A stretch of 64,000 bases of DNA from Daldinia sp. FL1419. Its lineage: Eukaryota; Ascomycota; Sordariomycetes; Xylariales; Hypoxylaceae. The notes beneath the pieces are model-generated. The model ran no database searches and had not been told where the DNA came from. It was given only the letters and a program-made list of their open reading frames with translations. Position numbers and translations under genes: made by a program. Where the stretch lies: assembly GCA_025201765.1 (NCBI GenBank), contig MU623375.1, forward strand, positions 124,001 through 188,000, written 5' to 3'. Positions 44,276-54,955 of this stretch are shown here, in pieces. Numbering within the stretch: position 1 is the first letter of the stretch; every line of letters begins with the position of its first letter.

Positions 44276-46319
44276 ATGGCTACTAACCCCCCAGCAAATC
44301 TCGCCCTCGACGGCGGCGATCCTCGAAAACCCTCCTTGCAGGCGGATAATGGCATAAACAGCACGGCGAGTGTAGAATGCACGAATAATAAAAAAGTCAG
44401 CTTCGAAGAGTATATGTATTATGCAGCAATTACGCGGGCCCAGGAGAAAGAAGCCAACGCTAGATATATAGCTGCTCGCGGCCCACAGACATTCAAGAGC
44501 GTGATTAAGGGGAGATTTTCCAAGGGTCGCATGGAACAAGATGCATACGCTGAGGTAGTTGGGTCGATCTCTGGGGATCCGGGAGAGAAAACTTACCGCG
44601 ATGGCACACTCGAAATTGCCGGAAGCAATAACATCAAAAACCACGGAGTCACGGAAGCGCAACGGCAAACCACTAGTCGAGCGTTGAGGACAGCAAGTTG
44701 GGGAACGGTCTTCTACCTTATTACCACTGACATACTGGGTCCGACGGGAGCCCCGTAAGTTAATCGGCGTCATATGATGAGGATCGAAGCTGAGTGTTTT
44801 TCAGTTGGGCGTTTGCGCAACTCGGCTATGGCCCAGGGGTTGCGTTGTATACCGTATTTGGCGCCATGTCATACTAGTGAGCCCAAACATACTTGAATCA
44901 GTCGTGGGTTGTTACGTCTGACATTTCCATACTTATAGCTCGGGATGGATTCTCTGGAAGGTATTCTGTGGGTTAGATTCCGACAAGTACCCAATTCTAG
45001 GTTACGGTAGCTTTTTCTTTCGAATTTTCGGCTCTTCAAGTCGTCATTTCGTCAATTTCGCGCAGGCCCTTCAACTGCTACTAACGGTATCGGTTATCAT
45101 TCTAAGTAATGGACAAAGCATCTCGCAGATCAGCCGTGGCTCGTCCGGAGAAAGCCTAGGAATCTGTTTCGTGGCGTGCATGATTATATTCATGGCTGCC
45201 GGCTTCGTCTTGGGTCAGATCAGAACTCTCCAGCGTCTCGGGTGGCTTGCCAATCTTTCCGTTTGGCTAACGGTCACACTTGTCTTATTATGGTAAGATA
45301 TAACGAAAACTCCTGTGTCCTTAACTTTGCTTACCGCGCTGAAAGTATGGTATCCGTGATATATGGCCCAAACTATGCCGCGGTGGAGGCAAGCTTCGGC
45401 GTACCGCCGGGCATGCCGATTCGAACGTACGCTGGAACCCCGCCCCCCGGGATGGCCACGGGTGGCGTAGGATTTATCGCTTCTTTGAATGGCTTGAACG
45501 TAGCTGTGTATGCATATGGGGGAGCGCTGCTATTTGCGGCTCTTTTAGCCGAGATGAGGTATCTTCTCCTTGCGAGCCGAGTGGTAACTCGGAATTGTGG
45601 CTATTATGCTAATGTCGGCTAGACATCCTTTGGATTTCTGGAAGAGCCTACTCGTCGCCGAGATCTTCATCTATGGAACGTATATATTCTTTGGTATTTT
45701 CATGTATTCCTACCAGGGCCAGTATACCTATAATCCGGCAGTCCAGGGTATAGCAGCGTACGGCATGCAGACAGCTGGAAATGTCCTGAGCTTGGTTAGT
45801 AACCTTATCGCCGCTGTGCTATATAGTAATATCGGCCTGAAGGTTGTATATGTTGAGGTATTCCATGAGCTCCTAGGATTTCCGGAATTGACGACTACGG
45901 CGGGAAAGATATGGTGGGCTGTATTAATTCCGGTATACTGGGCGGTTGCGTTTATCATAGCGGCGGCAGTACCGCAATTTTCGTACATCGTCGGTTTAGT
46001 CGGTGCACTATTCATTTTATCTTTTACCTACACCTTCCCAGCCTGGCTGGCGGTTGGCTATTGGATTAAAAAGGACGCGATGATTGAGGGTGAGGAACAA
46101 TTTAACCTAGGGACAGGCACGTACAACTACGTGGACCAAGGGTGGAAGCGATGGAGGCGAGGGTTTATGAGAAAACCGTTCTTCAACTCATTCAACGTGT
46201 TCTACTTCCTCGGAGCGTTGATAACTTGTGCGCTTGGATGTTATAGTAGCATTGAGAGCCTGCGGCAGGCATTTCAAAGCAACATCGCCACTAGTTTATC
46301 ATGCACACCCCCCCTTTAA
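44276..46319 (+). CDS. Amino-acid transporter, AAAP family
   Basis: Exons 44276-44754, 44805-44876, 44939-45292, 45346-45558 and 45623-46319; 1815 bases, 604 residues. A hydrophilic N-terminus of about 130 residues precedes the first transmembrane segment (TASWGTVFYLITTDILGP, with the family's TDxxGP motif). About ten to eleven hydrophobic segments follow to the C-terminus. The fourth exon was placed by using the acceptor gaaag at 45345, which excises a segment that also happens to be open. The type is that of Aa_trans/AAAP proteins such as the Neurospora neutral amino-acid permease, so it probably imports amino acids with protons at the plasma membrane. It lies next to the DUF1479 gene on the same strand. 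Confidence 0.88.
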
Positions 46320-46938
46320 AGTATATACGGTCAGGAGAGTTAAGGGGGGGGGGCTTGTGTTCTGGGGTTACTGATAGAGAAAGGAAAACATTGAAAAACA
46401 AGATAGGTGATATCGCTAGTTAAATGTTGATCATATATCATGGATTCTCCATATCTTCTCTATATGTATCGAGCTCAGCTCATCAGGTGACCCTTGGTCG
46501 CATCTTTGGAATATCAACCGTCCTTTCTGATGATCTCGAGAACTAGCTTCTTCGTGGGCGAGTCGGATTGGCTCGATAATACTAGTATTACTATGCCCTG
46601 CTGGACAGTTAGACAAAGCGCTCTGCTCGAGGATAGCCGGATCCCGCAGTAGAGTATTAATGAACAAGGAATTCATGTTTCGTCACGGCATGACCTTGGT
46701 TATCGTAGCAAAGGCCATGGCGGGTTATGTAGAGCTAGTTTCCGTCGTCCGTCGTCTGTTGTAATAAATTGAATACATGGATTTAGACAACTGAGATAGG
46801 GATATGAATCCTCTCCGAACTGAGCAGTTGACGCCACATCCCGGGTGCTAGATGGCCGATACATCTTTCACCGCCTGCTTACATCTGAGAATGGATTATC
46901 ACGGGTACTGATGTAGTTGTTACTTCCTCAGGAGTCGT
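46320..46938. other. Convergent intergenic region
   Basis: Between the stops of the transporter and the Mrx7-like gene. An ATG frame of 81 codons at 46431-46676 (minus) shows no family resemblance. No gene supported. Confidence 0.45.
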
Positions 46939-47400
46939 TCACTTCTTAGGGCGACGAGTTGTGGTATCGCGAACTTGGTTACGAAGTTCTTGGGCAAAAT
47001 GAGACATGAACCCACTTAACCTAGAATTAGTAGGTTGTCCTGTTTATATATCATCAGTTCCTCTTATTCGGCTACCAAAATGTGACGGTACTCACGGGTG
47101 GCTTCTCCTTCTCGTAACGGTTCGCTCGGGTCTCGTCCGTGTTTATAATCCTCCACGGTTTGATGGATGCGTCGAACACCCCGCTGGAATGTCGGAGACC
47201 GTAGAAGCTAGAAGTTGCGATATGTTAGGGAAATATAAACTTCGACGTTGTATATAGGTACCTATATATTGCAAGTTTTTAGGAACATACCTTTCCGACA
47301 ATATAGTCCTGCAGATAATGGAATGCATTAGTATCTTCAAAGTAGTAGAATACCTATGTTGACTCACTTCGATGACGAATAACCAAGACGCCCAACCCAT
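46939..47400 (-). CDS. Mrx7-like small mitochondrial protein (87 aa)
   Basis: Minus strand, four small exons: 47400-47368 (33 bases), 47308-47291 (18), 47207-47096 (112) and 47039-46939 (101); 264 bases, 87 residues. No single open frame exceeds a third of it, so it is easily missed. The joined protein reads MGWASWLFVIEDYIVGK, then LLRSPTFQRGVRRIHQTVEDYKHG, and ends FMSHFAQELRNQVRDTTTRRPKK. The SPTFxRGVxxIH core is what I remember from the short Mrx7 (MIOREX component 7) proteins of fungi, which associate with the mitochondrial gene-expression machinery. Every intron has GT-AG ends and consistent phase (0, 0, 1). The family name is from memory and should be tested; the gene itself is well supported by frame and splice logic. 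Confidence 0.65.
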
Positions 47401-49187
47401 GACTGAAATTCAACAACGAGAAGAAGGACCGCCCACGTACACCTATAGCAAAAACGTGCAAGCCTAGTAGGTGCTAGGGTGTATAGTGGTCGACGTGAGA
47501 ATAGTGGCGGTTAGGTATAGTTGGTGTAGTAGGTCGGTAGTTGGCCTAGGAGATAGGATGGAGCTGTTAACTCCAAGACTCTTCAACAATGCCTACATTA
47601 GGTACCTGGATACGTACTTCAGGTAGATCGCGCGGATCTCAAGAAAACCACCGACATTCAACCCCACTTACTAATTTGGGCAACTTACGTAGGTATTGTA
47701 CCTAGGTACCTACATATACATACAGGCTGGGAGAAGAATGGAATTTGTTATTAACGCTATAGAAAGTATTAAATATAAGATAAGGAAGCCTATAAGTGAC
47801 CTAATACAACAATCCAAAAGATCAGACGTGTAAATTCTAGTAACATGGGTTATCTGAGTACATAATGCATTTAACATGTAAATATCTACGTTAAGATGTA
47901 AGCTAACAGAGGGAAATTTTCGTAGGGAATATGAAAACCAATACCTAATATCATGAATATTTTGGAGCGTTCGCACCAGCATTGGGCTTGTACTGTATTA
48001 GGTACTACATTGTAGAGCTGTTCATTCGAATAACGCATCCTGGAACCTGGAAATTTCCGTACTGGCCTGTAACTTAGACTGAGATTTGTTCCCGAGAAGC
48101 TGGCTGGAGTTTGGTAAATCTCCTTGGCGTGTAAGTGGACATGCCGTCTGGAGTGTACCAAGCTAAAACAACTGTGGAACAATTTCGAGCATGCACATAT
48201 GGACCTACGTATGAAGGTGCACTACTGTAGGCACATGGAGAACATTAAAGCAGAAAAGTAGGACAAGTTACTTGTATTGGAGAATCAATGAAGGCTTATT
48301 GGGCAATTGCAATGTACGCACATGTATATGTATTATCGGATACCTGTGGATCCTCCCGTTAGTGTCATAGCAACGCAGGACAGGGGGGGAACATCTGAGC
48401 GCTAAGATGTATCTAGCTGCTAAACGGTCCAGCCGACATGCCATGCATGTAAGGAGAGGATTGAGCGTGACTTCTGGGAGTCAGGCCAGCGTAACTTGCT
48501 GCTAAGAATGCAAGAAGGGGAAAAAACCCCAAATAAAAGAAACGGAAATAGCCATAAAAAAGCATTCAAGTTGATAAACCTTTTACGTTTTTGTTTTAAT
48601 ACCTAGGTGTACATAGAAGTATTTCAGTATAATATACCCCCCTAATTGAAATAAGTGTAAAATAAACAAACTGGTAATAGTGGCAACCAGCGATAACGAT
48701 GATATGACCCCTTCTTCTTCACACTTACCTTAGGTAACTTTTAGTACTTATCGATAGGTATCCAAACTTTAGATTTCGACCTCAAGACTTTATTCTAAAC
48801 TTGTCACCCGTGGAACCTGCATCTTTTTAACACTTCCGCATTCAGCATTCCGCAATTTCACATTTCACATTTCCCATTTCCCATTTCCCATTTCTCATTT
48901 TGCATCTCCTTAACTCAAAGGTCCACATACGTACTTTTCTACATTCTACATATCTTGTATGCCCTTATTGCCAACACCACCCATATGACATTGCTCCGCG
49001 CCGCCAGCGTGTCATTCTTATCTTGTCTGTTGACGGCGTTGGCTTACCATAGATACAATATTGCATATCCCCATTTTACTTATTCCTAAGTCGATGGTAC
49101 TGAATCTTAGCCTTAGACTTGGATGTGACCGCCTGAGACTAAATCCTCGCCGAGTCCCAGCTGCCGAAACCAAGTCATTGAAACGAC
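47401..49187. other. Intergenic region
   Basis: About 1.8 kb. TACCTAGGTACC word at 47700-47711, another at 48601, and a 7-base tandem repeat (48855-48903) in the promoter or leader of the Mto1-like gene. Minus frames at 47710-48182 have no protein-like content. No gene supported. Confidence 0.5.
48855..48903. repeat. 7-base tandem repeat (ATTTCCC)7
   Basis: Seven successive heptamers: ATTTCAC twice, ATTTCCC three times, ATTTCTC, ATTTTGC. It lies about 285 bases before the ATG of the Mto1-like gene, in a pyrimidine-rich promoter or leader. Confidence 0.9.
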
Positions 49188-52100
49188 ATGGCCGAAACTA
49201 TGGCCGAAGACGACGGTCGCATTGACCAAACTTCCGGCGACGAAGTTGGAATGCTTCCCCAGCCCAATCCTCACGATCCCGCAACTGATCCAGCCGGCAA
49301 CCCGTTATCTAGAAATGAAAATCCCCCCCCTGTGCTTCTTCGAACACCACCAGACGATAGCAGCTTTGTTGACACCACTCGACTTGACCACGACGATAAG
49401 CATCTCGACTCGGTTACCGAAGAGCAGCAGGTCAGAGCTCATCTGGAAGATGTTGAGTCTAGCTTTCTGCCTCCCTTTTCACCTAGTCAGATTGCCAGTC
49501 CCGAAAAAGGTATCGACGACACGTATCTGTTCGACGCTACAAAGAAGAACTCCCAAACATCCGCCCCTTTATTGTCGCCTTCTTTCAAACCCGCGCCTAC
49601 ATCCGGCGCAGCGCCCCAATCCTCTGAGGCCTCGGATTCTCGCGATCAGACCGGTTCGCGCCCTGATACACGTGCCGACTTGACTCCGGCCAAGGCCAGT
49701 CCCGAAGTACAAAGTCTAACGCCCGAACACAGCCCCCTTTCTCTACACGAACACCACGTGCCTAATACTGTCGAAATTGGCAATACTACCTCTTCGTTGG
49801 AGAATTTATCCTCGCCGACGACAGCTGCGGCAGCTCGTAGCGTATCCAGAGCTGTGTCCGTAGCTAGCAAACGTGCTGACGAGGGTATGTTGAACGAAAA
49901 CGATGATCGTGACAGCTTATCACATGGTAGTTTGGCCCTTGACGCACCCGGAGAGAGCTCACTCTCTAGAGCTTCAAGTATCCACCAACAAACCTCTGAC
50001 CACGACTTGAGCAAGTTATCAAGCGACAATGGCAGTACAGTGTCGAATTCCCTCAAGGTTGGTACGCGTCCCAAGTTTCTTCGCAGTAGGAATGGTAGCC
50101 AGCGCTCTTCGACATCTTCCTTCCTTAGCAATGAAGATGTTGAGAGTGATGCTACGGTCGGATTAGGTGCCGACTATGCTCTCCAATCTGGAGGTGCTTT
50201 GCCCGCCTTCGGCCTAACACGAAGTGCCAGCAATACTTTGTCTCGCTCCGTGAGTATCGGTAGCATGGCATCCGGCTTCGATGAGCCGTCAGACCCTATT
50301 CGTCCCGATACTTTAGAGCCTCTCGAAGAAGTCGAGAGCCCCGACCGTCGTATCGATCTGCTTGCGACCCCGAAGCCGAGAAAGGGGGCCTTAATGGCTC
50401 CCACTGACACAGTCATCGCTAGGCACGTGCGTAATGTGGAGGTGCCCGAGTCTTTGGCCAAGGAATATAAGACAAAAGGGGGCCTAGCAACACCGGTCCA
50501 ACAGCCCTATAGGAAAGTGTCCAGCTTTTCTAGCTATACGCCTGCCAACACTAGCACCGCTACCACCACCAACAACCGCAGTGGTAAGAATCTTACTCTC
50601 AAGGAACAATCGAGTACGATTGAGCGGTTATCGAAAGAAAATTTCGACCTTAAACTCAAAGTTATGTTTCTTTCTGATCGTCTTGACAAACTCTCCGAAG
50701 AAGGTGTTAAGGAAATGATCTCGGAAAATGTCGAGCTCAGGACGTCATTAGCTGTCATTCAGCGGGACAATAAGATTCTCAGGCGACGAGTAAAGGAATT
50801 GGAAAAGCGCCTTCGCGATGAGGAGGACCGCCCAAGCACAGCGAGGAGTGGATATTCCTCCGACGGAGCAACCACCCCAGCCTTTGATGCCGACGCCCAA
50901 GAACGGGAAGAAGAATTATTGTATCTGAGAGAGCGGGTCGAGGAATATATAACTGAAATAGAAAGGCTCAGGAACGAGAATATGGCTAACCAGGCCGAAA
51001 AAAGAAAACTGGCCGAAACGGTTAAATCTATGGGCGACCGCGCCGGCGAACGTGTGGGTGAAAGTCTAGGTCGCCAGGAGGAGGCCGATGTGTACAAGGA
51101 TTTGCTCGAGCAAGAAACAGCCCGCCGCGAACAAGCCGACGATGACAATCGGAGATTACGAGACGAGATATTCCGACTAAAACAAGAGATGAACGGCACA
51201 ACCGCTCCGGGGGGCGGCATGCACCACACAACAAACATATACAACATCACACGCAAGGCTAGGCCAACGTCTCCATCGAGATCACGTCCTGTCTCTGGTT
51301 TGTCCGGGGAGATAGATCCTACCACCGCGTCAAGCCAGTCGGCAACCCTAGTTGAAGAACTCCGCAGGGAGAGCGAACAGCTACGCCACGAAAATGCTGA
51401 ACTACGAAGGGAAGTCGGAGCCCAGACTTCTATGCTTACATCGCGCAACCGCGAGAAGGAGAGGCTTTACCAGGAAATTGAAGACCTTAAGCTGGCGCAA
51501 CGCCGCGCGGGTCCGGCAAATTCAACCATTGATAGCCTCTTCGACCGATCGGCATCACGCGTAGGTGGCCATGAGCGATCAGCCTCTCGGGGCAGCGGCC
51601 GAACAAGACTCACCATGACGGTAGAGGAAGATCCTGACCGCGAAGAGCTGGAGAATAAGCTTGCTGAGCACCGCGACAAGATTAACGAACTTAAATTCGA
51701 AAAGCAAGAGCTCCAGCGTGAGTTGCAGACGTGTATGCAAGAATTAGATAATATCAGTGAGTCTAAAAGACAACTCGAAGATCACACCGGCGTTCTAGAG
51801 GAGGAACTCCAGAACACAACGAACGATATGATACAAATACAAGGAGAACGGGACGAAGTTCTACAGGAACATGCTGACCTGCAGACCGAATTTGATATTC
51901 TACGGAAAGAGGCTCAAGAGGAGATCGATTCCTTAGAAGCAGAGAGCGACCAAAAAACCGAAGAGATCCAGCGGCTGCAGATTGAGCTGCAAGACAGATC
52001 GGAGAACTTTGACGCTCTGCAGGAAGAGATGAGGCAGATGAGCGAAGCGCTTATAAGGCTGGAAGATGAGCAGGAGAAGAAACTGAGAAGGATAGAGCAA

Positions 52101-53854
52101 CTGGAACAGGAACTTGCCGAGTCTAACAAAGAATCCGAAGATCTCGAGGTTAAACTCCTCGAGTCGAACGATAAAGCGCAACGGCTCGGAGTCCAGCAAG
52201 AATCCAGTCAGGGCGAAATCGCGTTTTTACGCGAGGAACAAGAAGCGGATAAGATTCGAATAGGCGACCTTGAGGCCGCGCTCGCCAACGCCGAACAGGG
52301 CCTTAGGGAAGAGCGCGATCGGACTAAGGAGTTAGAGCAGCGACTTGCTAGCGAGCGAAAGCAGCGCGAGATCGTAGCTGGACGCGAGAAGGAAGAGGTT
52401 CAGCAATTTGTCAACGAGCTTAATCGCGAGGTTTCGACCGCCAAGGACGAGGCTAGGCGACTCCGCAAGAGTCTAACGAGTAGAGAGGTTGAGGCCACAG
52501 AATGGAAAGAGAGGCTCATGGAGCTAGAGAACAATCTACGAGAGGCTTTGGGTGATCTGAATGGAACCAGGTCTAGTCTTCTGAAGGTGAGTCGTATTCA
52601 CAAGATGTGGTGTAGGTTTGAAGGGATATTTAACTAACCATTTAATAGTCCATAGCTAAGCTCCAAAGAGAGCTCGAAAACACGGTTCGGGAACTTGACG
52701 CCGCGAAAAACTCAATACTAGAAAAGGACCGCATAATCAAGCAGCGAGATGCCCTTCTTGAGTCTCATGGTCTCGAATCTCGGAGGTTGGGTGAGATGCT
52801 CGATAAAGAGCGACAAGCCCACCGTAACACTAAGAACCAATTTGAGACGTTCCAGCGAACACATCAGCACGTATCACGGACCGTTACGAGTCAAGATTCG
52901 CGTATATTAGAGCTCGAGACCAGTCGTGCCGCAGACAAGAAAAAGATAGCGCAGCTCGAGACTTCGTTTAAGGAACAGCTCAACGAGCGCAATAATTTAC
53001 TATTAGTTTTGTGGACGCGCCTCTCGGCCCTCTGTGGCACCGATTGGGCCCATGATAATAGTCTTATCAACGGCCGCGCACTGCCCTCTCTGGAGTCTGT
53101 GTCGACAATGCTCCCTGGTTTCGCTAAGAATTTGATGTGTGCCGTTAAAACTATCGAGGGTATAGTGGGAAATTTCCAATCCCGCATAAAGTCAGTCGAG
53201 CGCGAATTATGGAAGGAATATCAATCTCTCGAGAGCAGCCTCGACTCTAAATCTAAGAAGCTAGAGCGCCTCGAAACAATCGTTCGTACTGGCATCGCAG
53301 CCGGTCATTTTGATGCGCATGCCAAGATATCTCAGCTCGAAACCGCATATCGGGCTCTTAAAATCGAGAATGCCACTTTACAGCGTGCCAACGACGCGCG
53401 CACTCGCGGGGCCGGTTGGTCAGGTTCTAAGAAGGCCAGCAGCAAAAGTTCGCGCGAGGACCTCATAGATGGAGGTAGCCCTTCGCCATCCGTACCGACA
53501 GGACCGCATCATCGAGAGTCGAAGCTCCCGCGCAGCAAGACAACCCACCTAGAAACGCCTAGCGTAAGCACTAAGAGTGGATCTAGCGGGATGTCTCGGA
53601 GTGCCTCTACTATGGGCGCGTCCGAACTCGAGCGGTTGGGCACTTCCAACGGCGATGGGTCTTCTGGGAAGAATAGCGATGATAATCGGTGGATGTTTAG
53701 ACTGCGTGAGCTGGAATATAAGCTCAAGCAGGAGAGAGAAGCTAGGCATATGGACCGAGCAGCAGCCAGACAAAGGATACAGGATAGCGAGCGCCAAAAT
53801 AATGAGCTTGCTGCCGAGTTGGTGAGAGCGAAGAGGAGAGGTAACGGGGAGTGA
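49188..53854 (+). CDS. Mto1/ApsB-like microtubule-organising protein
   Basis: Exons 49188-52586 and 52649-53854; 4605 bases, 1534 residues. The N-terminal 450 residues are disordered and rich in S, T, P and D. Around 466-540 lies a centrosomin N-terminal motif 1 (Cnn_1N/CM1) with KNLTLKEQSSTIERLSKENFD and VKEMISENVELR, the part that recruits and activates gamma-tubulin complexes. Long coiled coils fill about 540-1330. Near 1480-1530 the WMFRLRELEYKLKQEREAR segment resembles the Mto2-binding region of Schizosaccharomyces Mto1. Together these mark the ApsB/Mto1 family, which sits at spindle-pole bodies and septal organising centres and controls nuclear positioning. The 62-base intron keeps the frame across the coiled coil. 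A pyrimidine-rich leader with a heptamer repeat precedes it. Confidence 0.9.
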
Positions 53855-54955
53855 AATACGTATACCAGAAACGCAGACTGGTAACTCAAAGTTGCGTGGG
53901 ACGTAGTTCCAGTTAAAATATATTGTGACAGGGGGTAAATCTGTCCAGGGAAACATGCATTAAGACTTGGCGATGTTCATAAGGGAAGTCGAACATACGC
54001 GGATTACTGGTACCTTGTATCTATATCGATTCATGGCGTCCTAGGAATGCGGTCAGTGGGCATACTCATATAAGGCGTTCTTTTGTCTGGTGGTTATACA
54101 AAAAGCGCATTTTACTTTGTTCCAGGTGTTTAAGGGAGGAGTAGGTGGATTTGGCCAAAGTCCCATAACCGTTTGTTCGTCGGAACGGATTGGAGATTAT
54201 TATTGATATACTGCAGTTTTATGCTGCAAATTGATACCAATGCTAGTTCTTTCACGCTTAACTTAGTTATTACGTTCTTAAACACTTTAACGTGGTCAAA
54301 TATCTCTATTACTTACTATTAAAATAACATCATCCATCAAAATTAGGTAGGTAATCATGGCATAGAATAGTGGCTGGAGAGACTAGGGTTAAGCTCATTA
54401 AAGAGGACAATTTGTTACGACTCCAACGTCCGCTAATGTCTCCTTGTTTCTTAACCTGGCTAATCTATATATTCGATAAATTATAACTGTGATAAATTCG
54501 AAGTGTGTCCTATGAATTGAGCTAGCTCCCCGATACACAGTGACCGTCGAGTTCTACAAGCCCATGCATATAAGGCAACCAGATTACCCCAATCTGGCCC
54601 AGGATGAGCGACGAAGACGGTTTGCGACCTATAGACCGCTGCGCCTCGATACCACTTTGCTGCCTTACTGCAAGGGGAGGCCTCTCCATTAGCGAACGGA
54701 TAAGAATACCCTTCCGCGATGGATAATCTAGGTGGCTTTCATTCAGTATAGTCTCAAAGCTACAGTAGGATAAGAAACGTTTGACTCCACGAGAAGAGGT
54801 ACCATTATTGCCTATAACTCGTTCGTATCGGAGGTATGCGCTCTTAGTAATAGGCAACTTCACTTCTACTTAGTTTTTTATTCCTATACCGACCTTACAT
54901 ATTATCAGCATCCTGGTAGCCACTGCACCAGTGGTGTTCTCACTTGTTACTCGAC
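53855..54955. other. Intergenic region
   Basis: 3' flank of the Mto1-like gene and promoter of the next. A 113-codon ATG frame on the minus strand (54522-54863) has no family resemblance, so I do not call it a gene. Otherwise AT-rich. Confidence 0.45.

Noticed and set aside
46431..46676. 81-codon ATG frame on the minus strand
   Set aside because: No hydrophobic, signal or family pattern; lies in a convergent 3' region.
54522..54863. 113-codon ATG frame on the minus strand
   Set aside because: Longest unexplained ATG frame in its gap, but no recognisable composition or motif, so not called.
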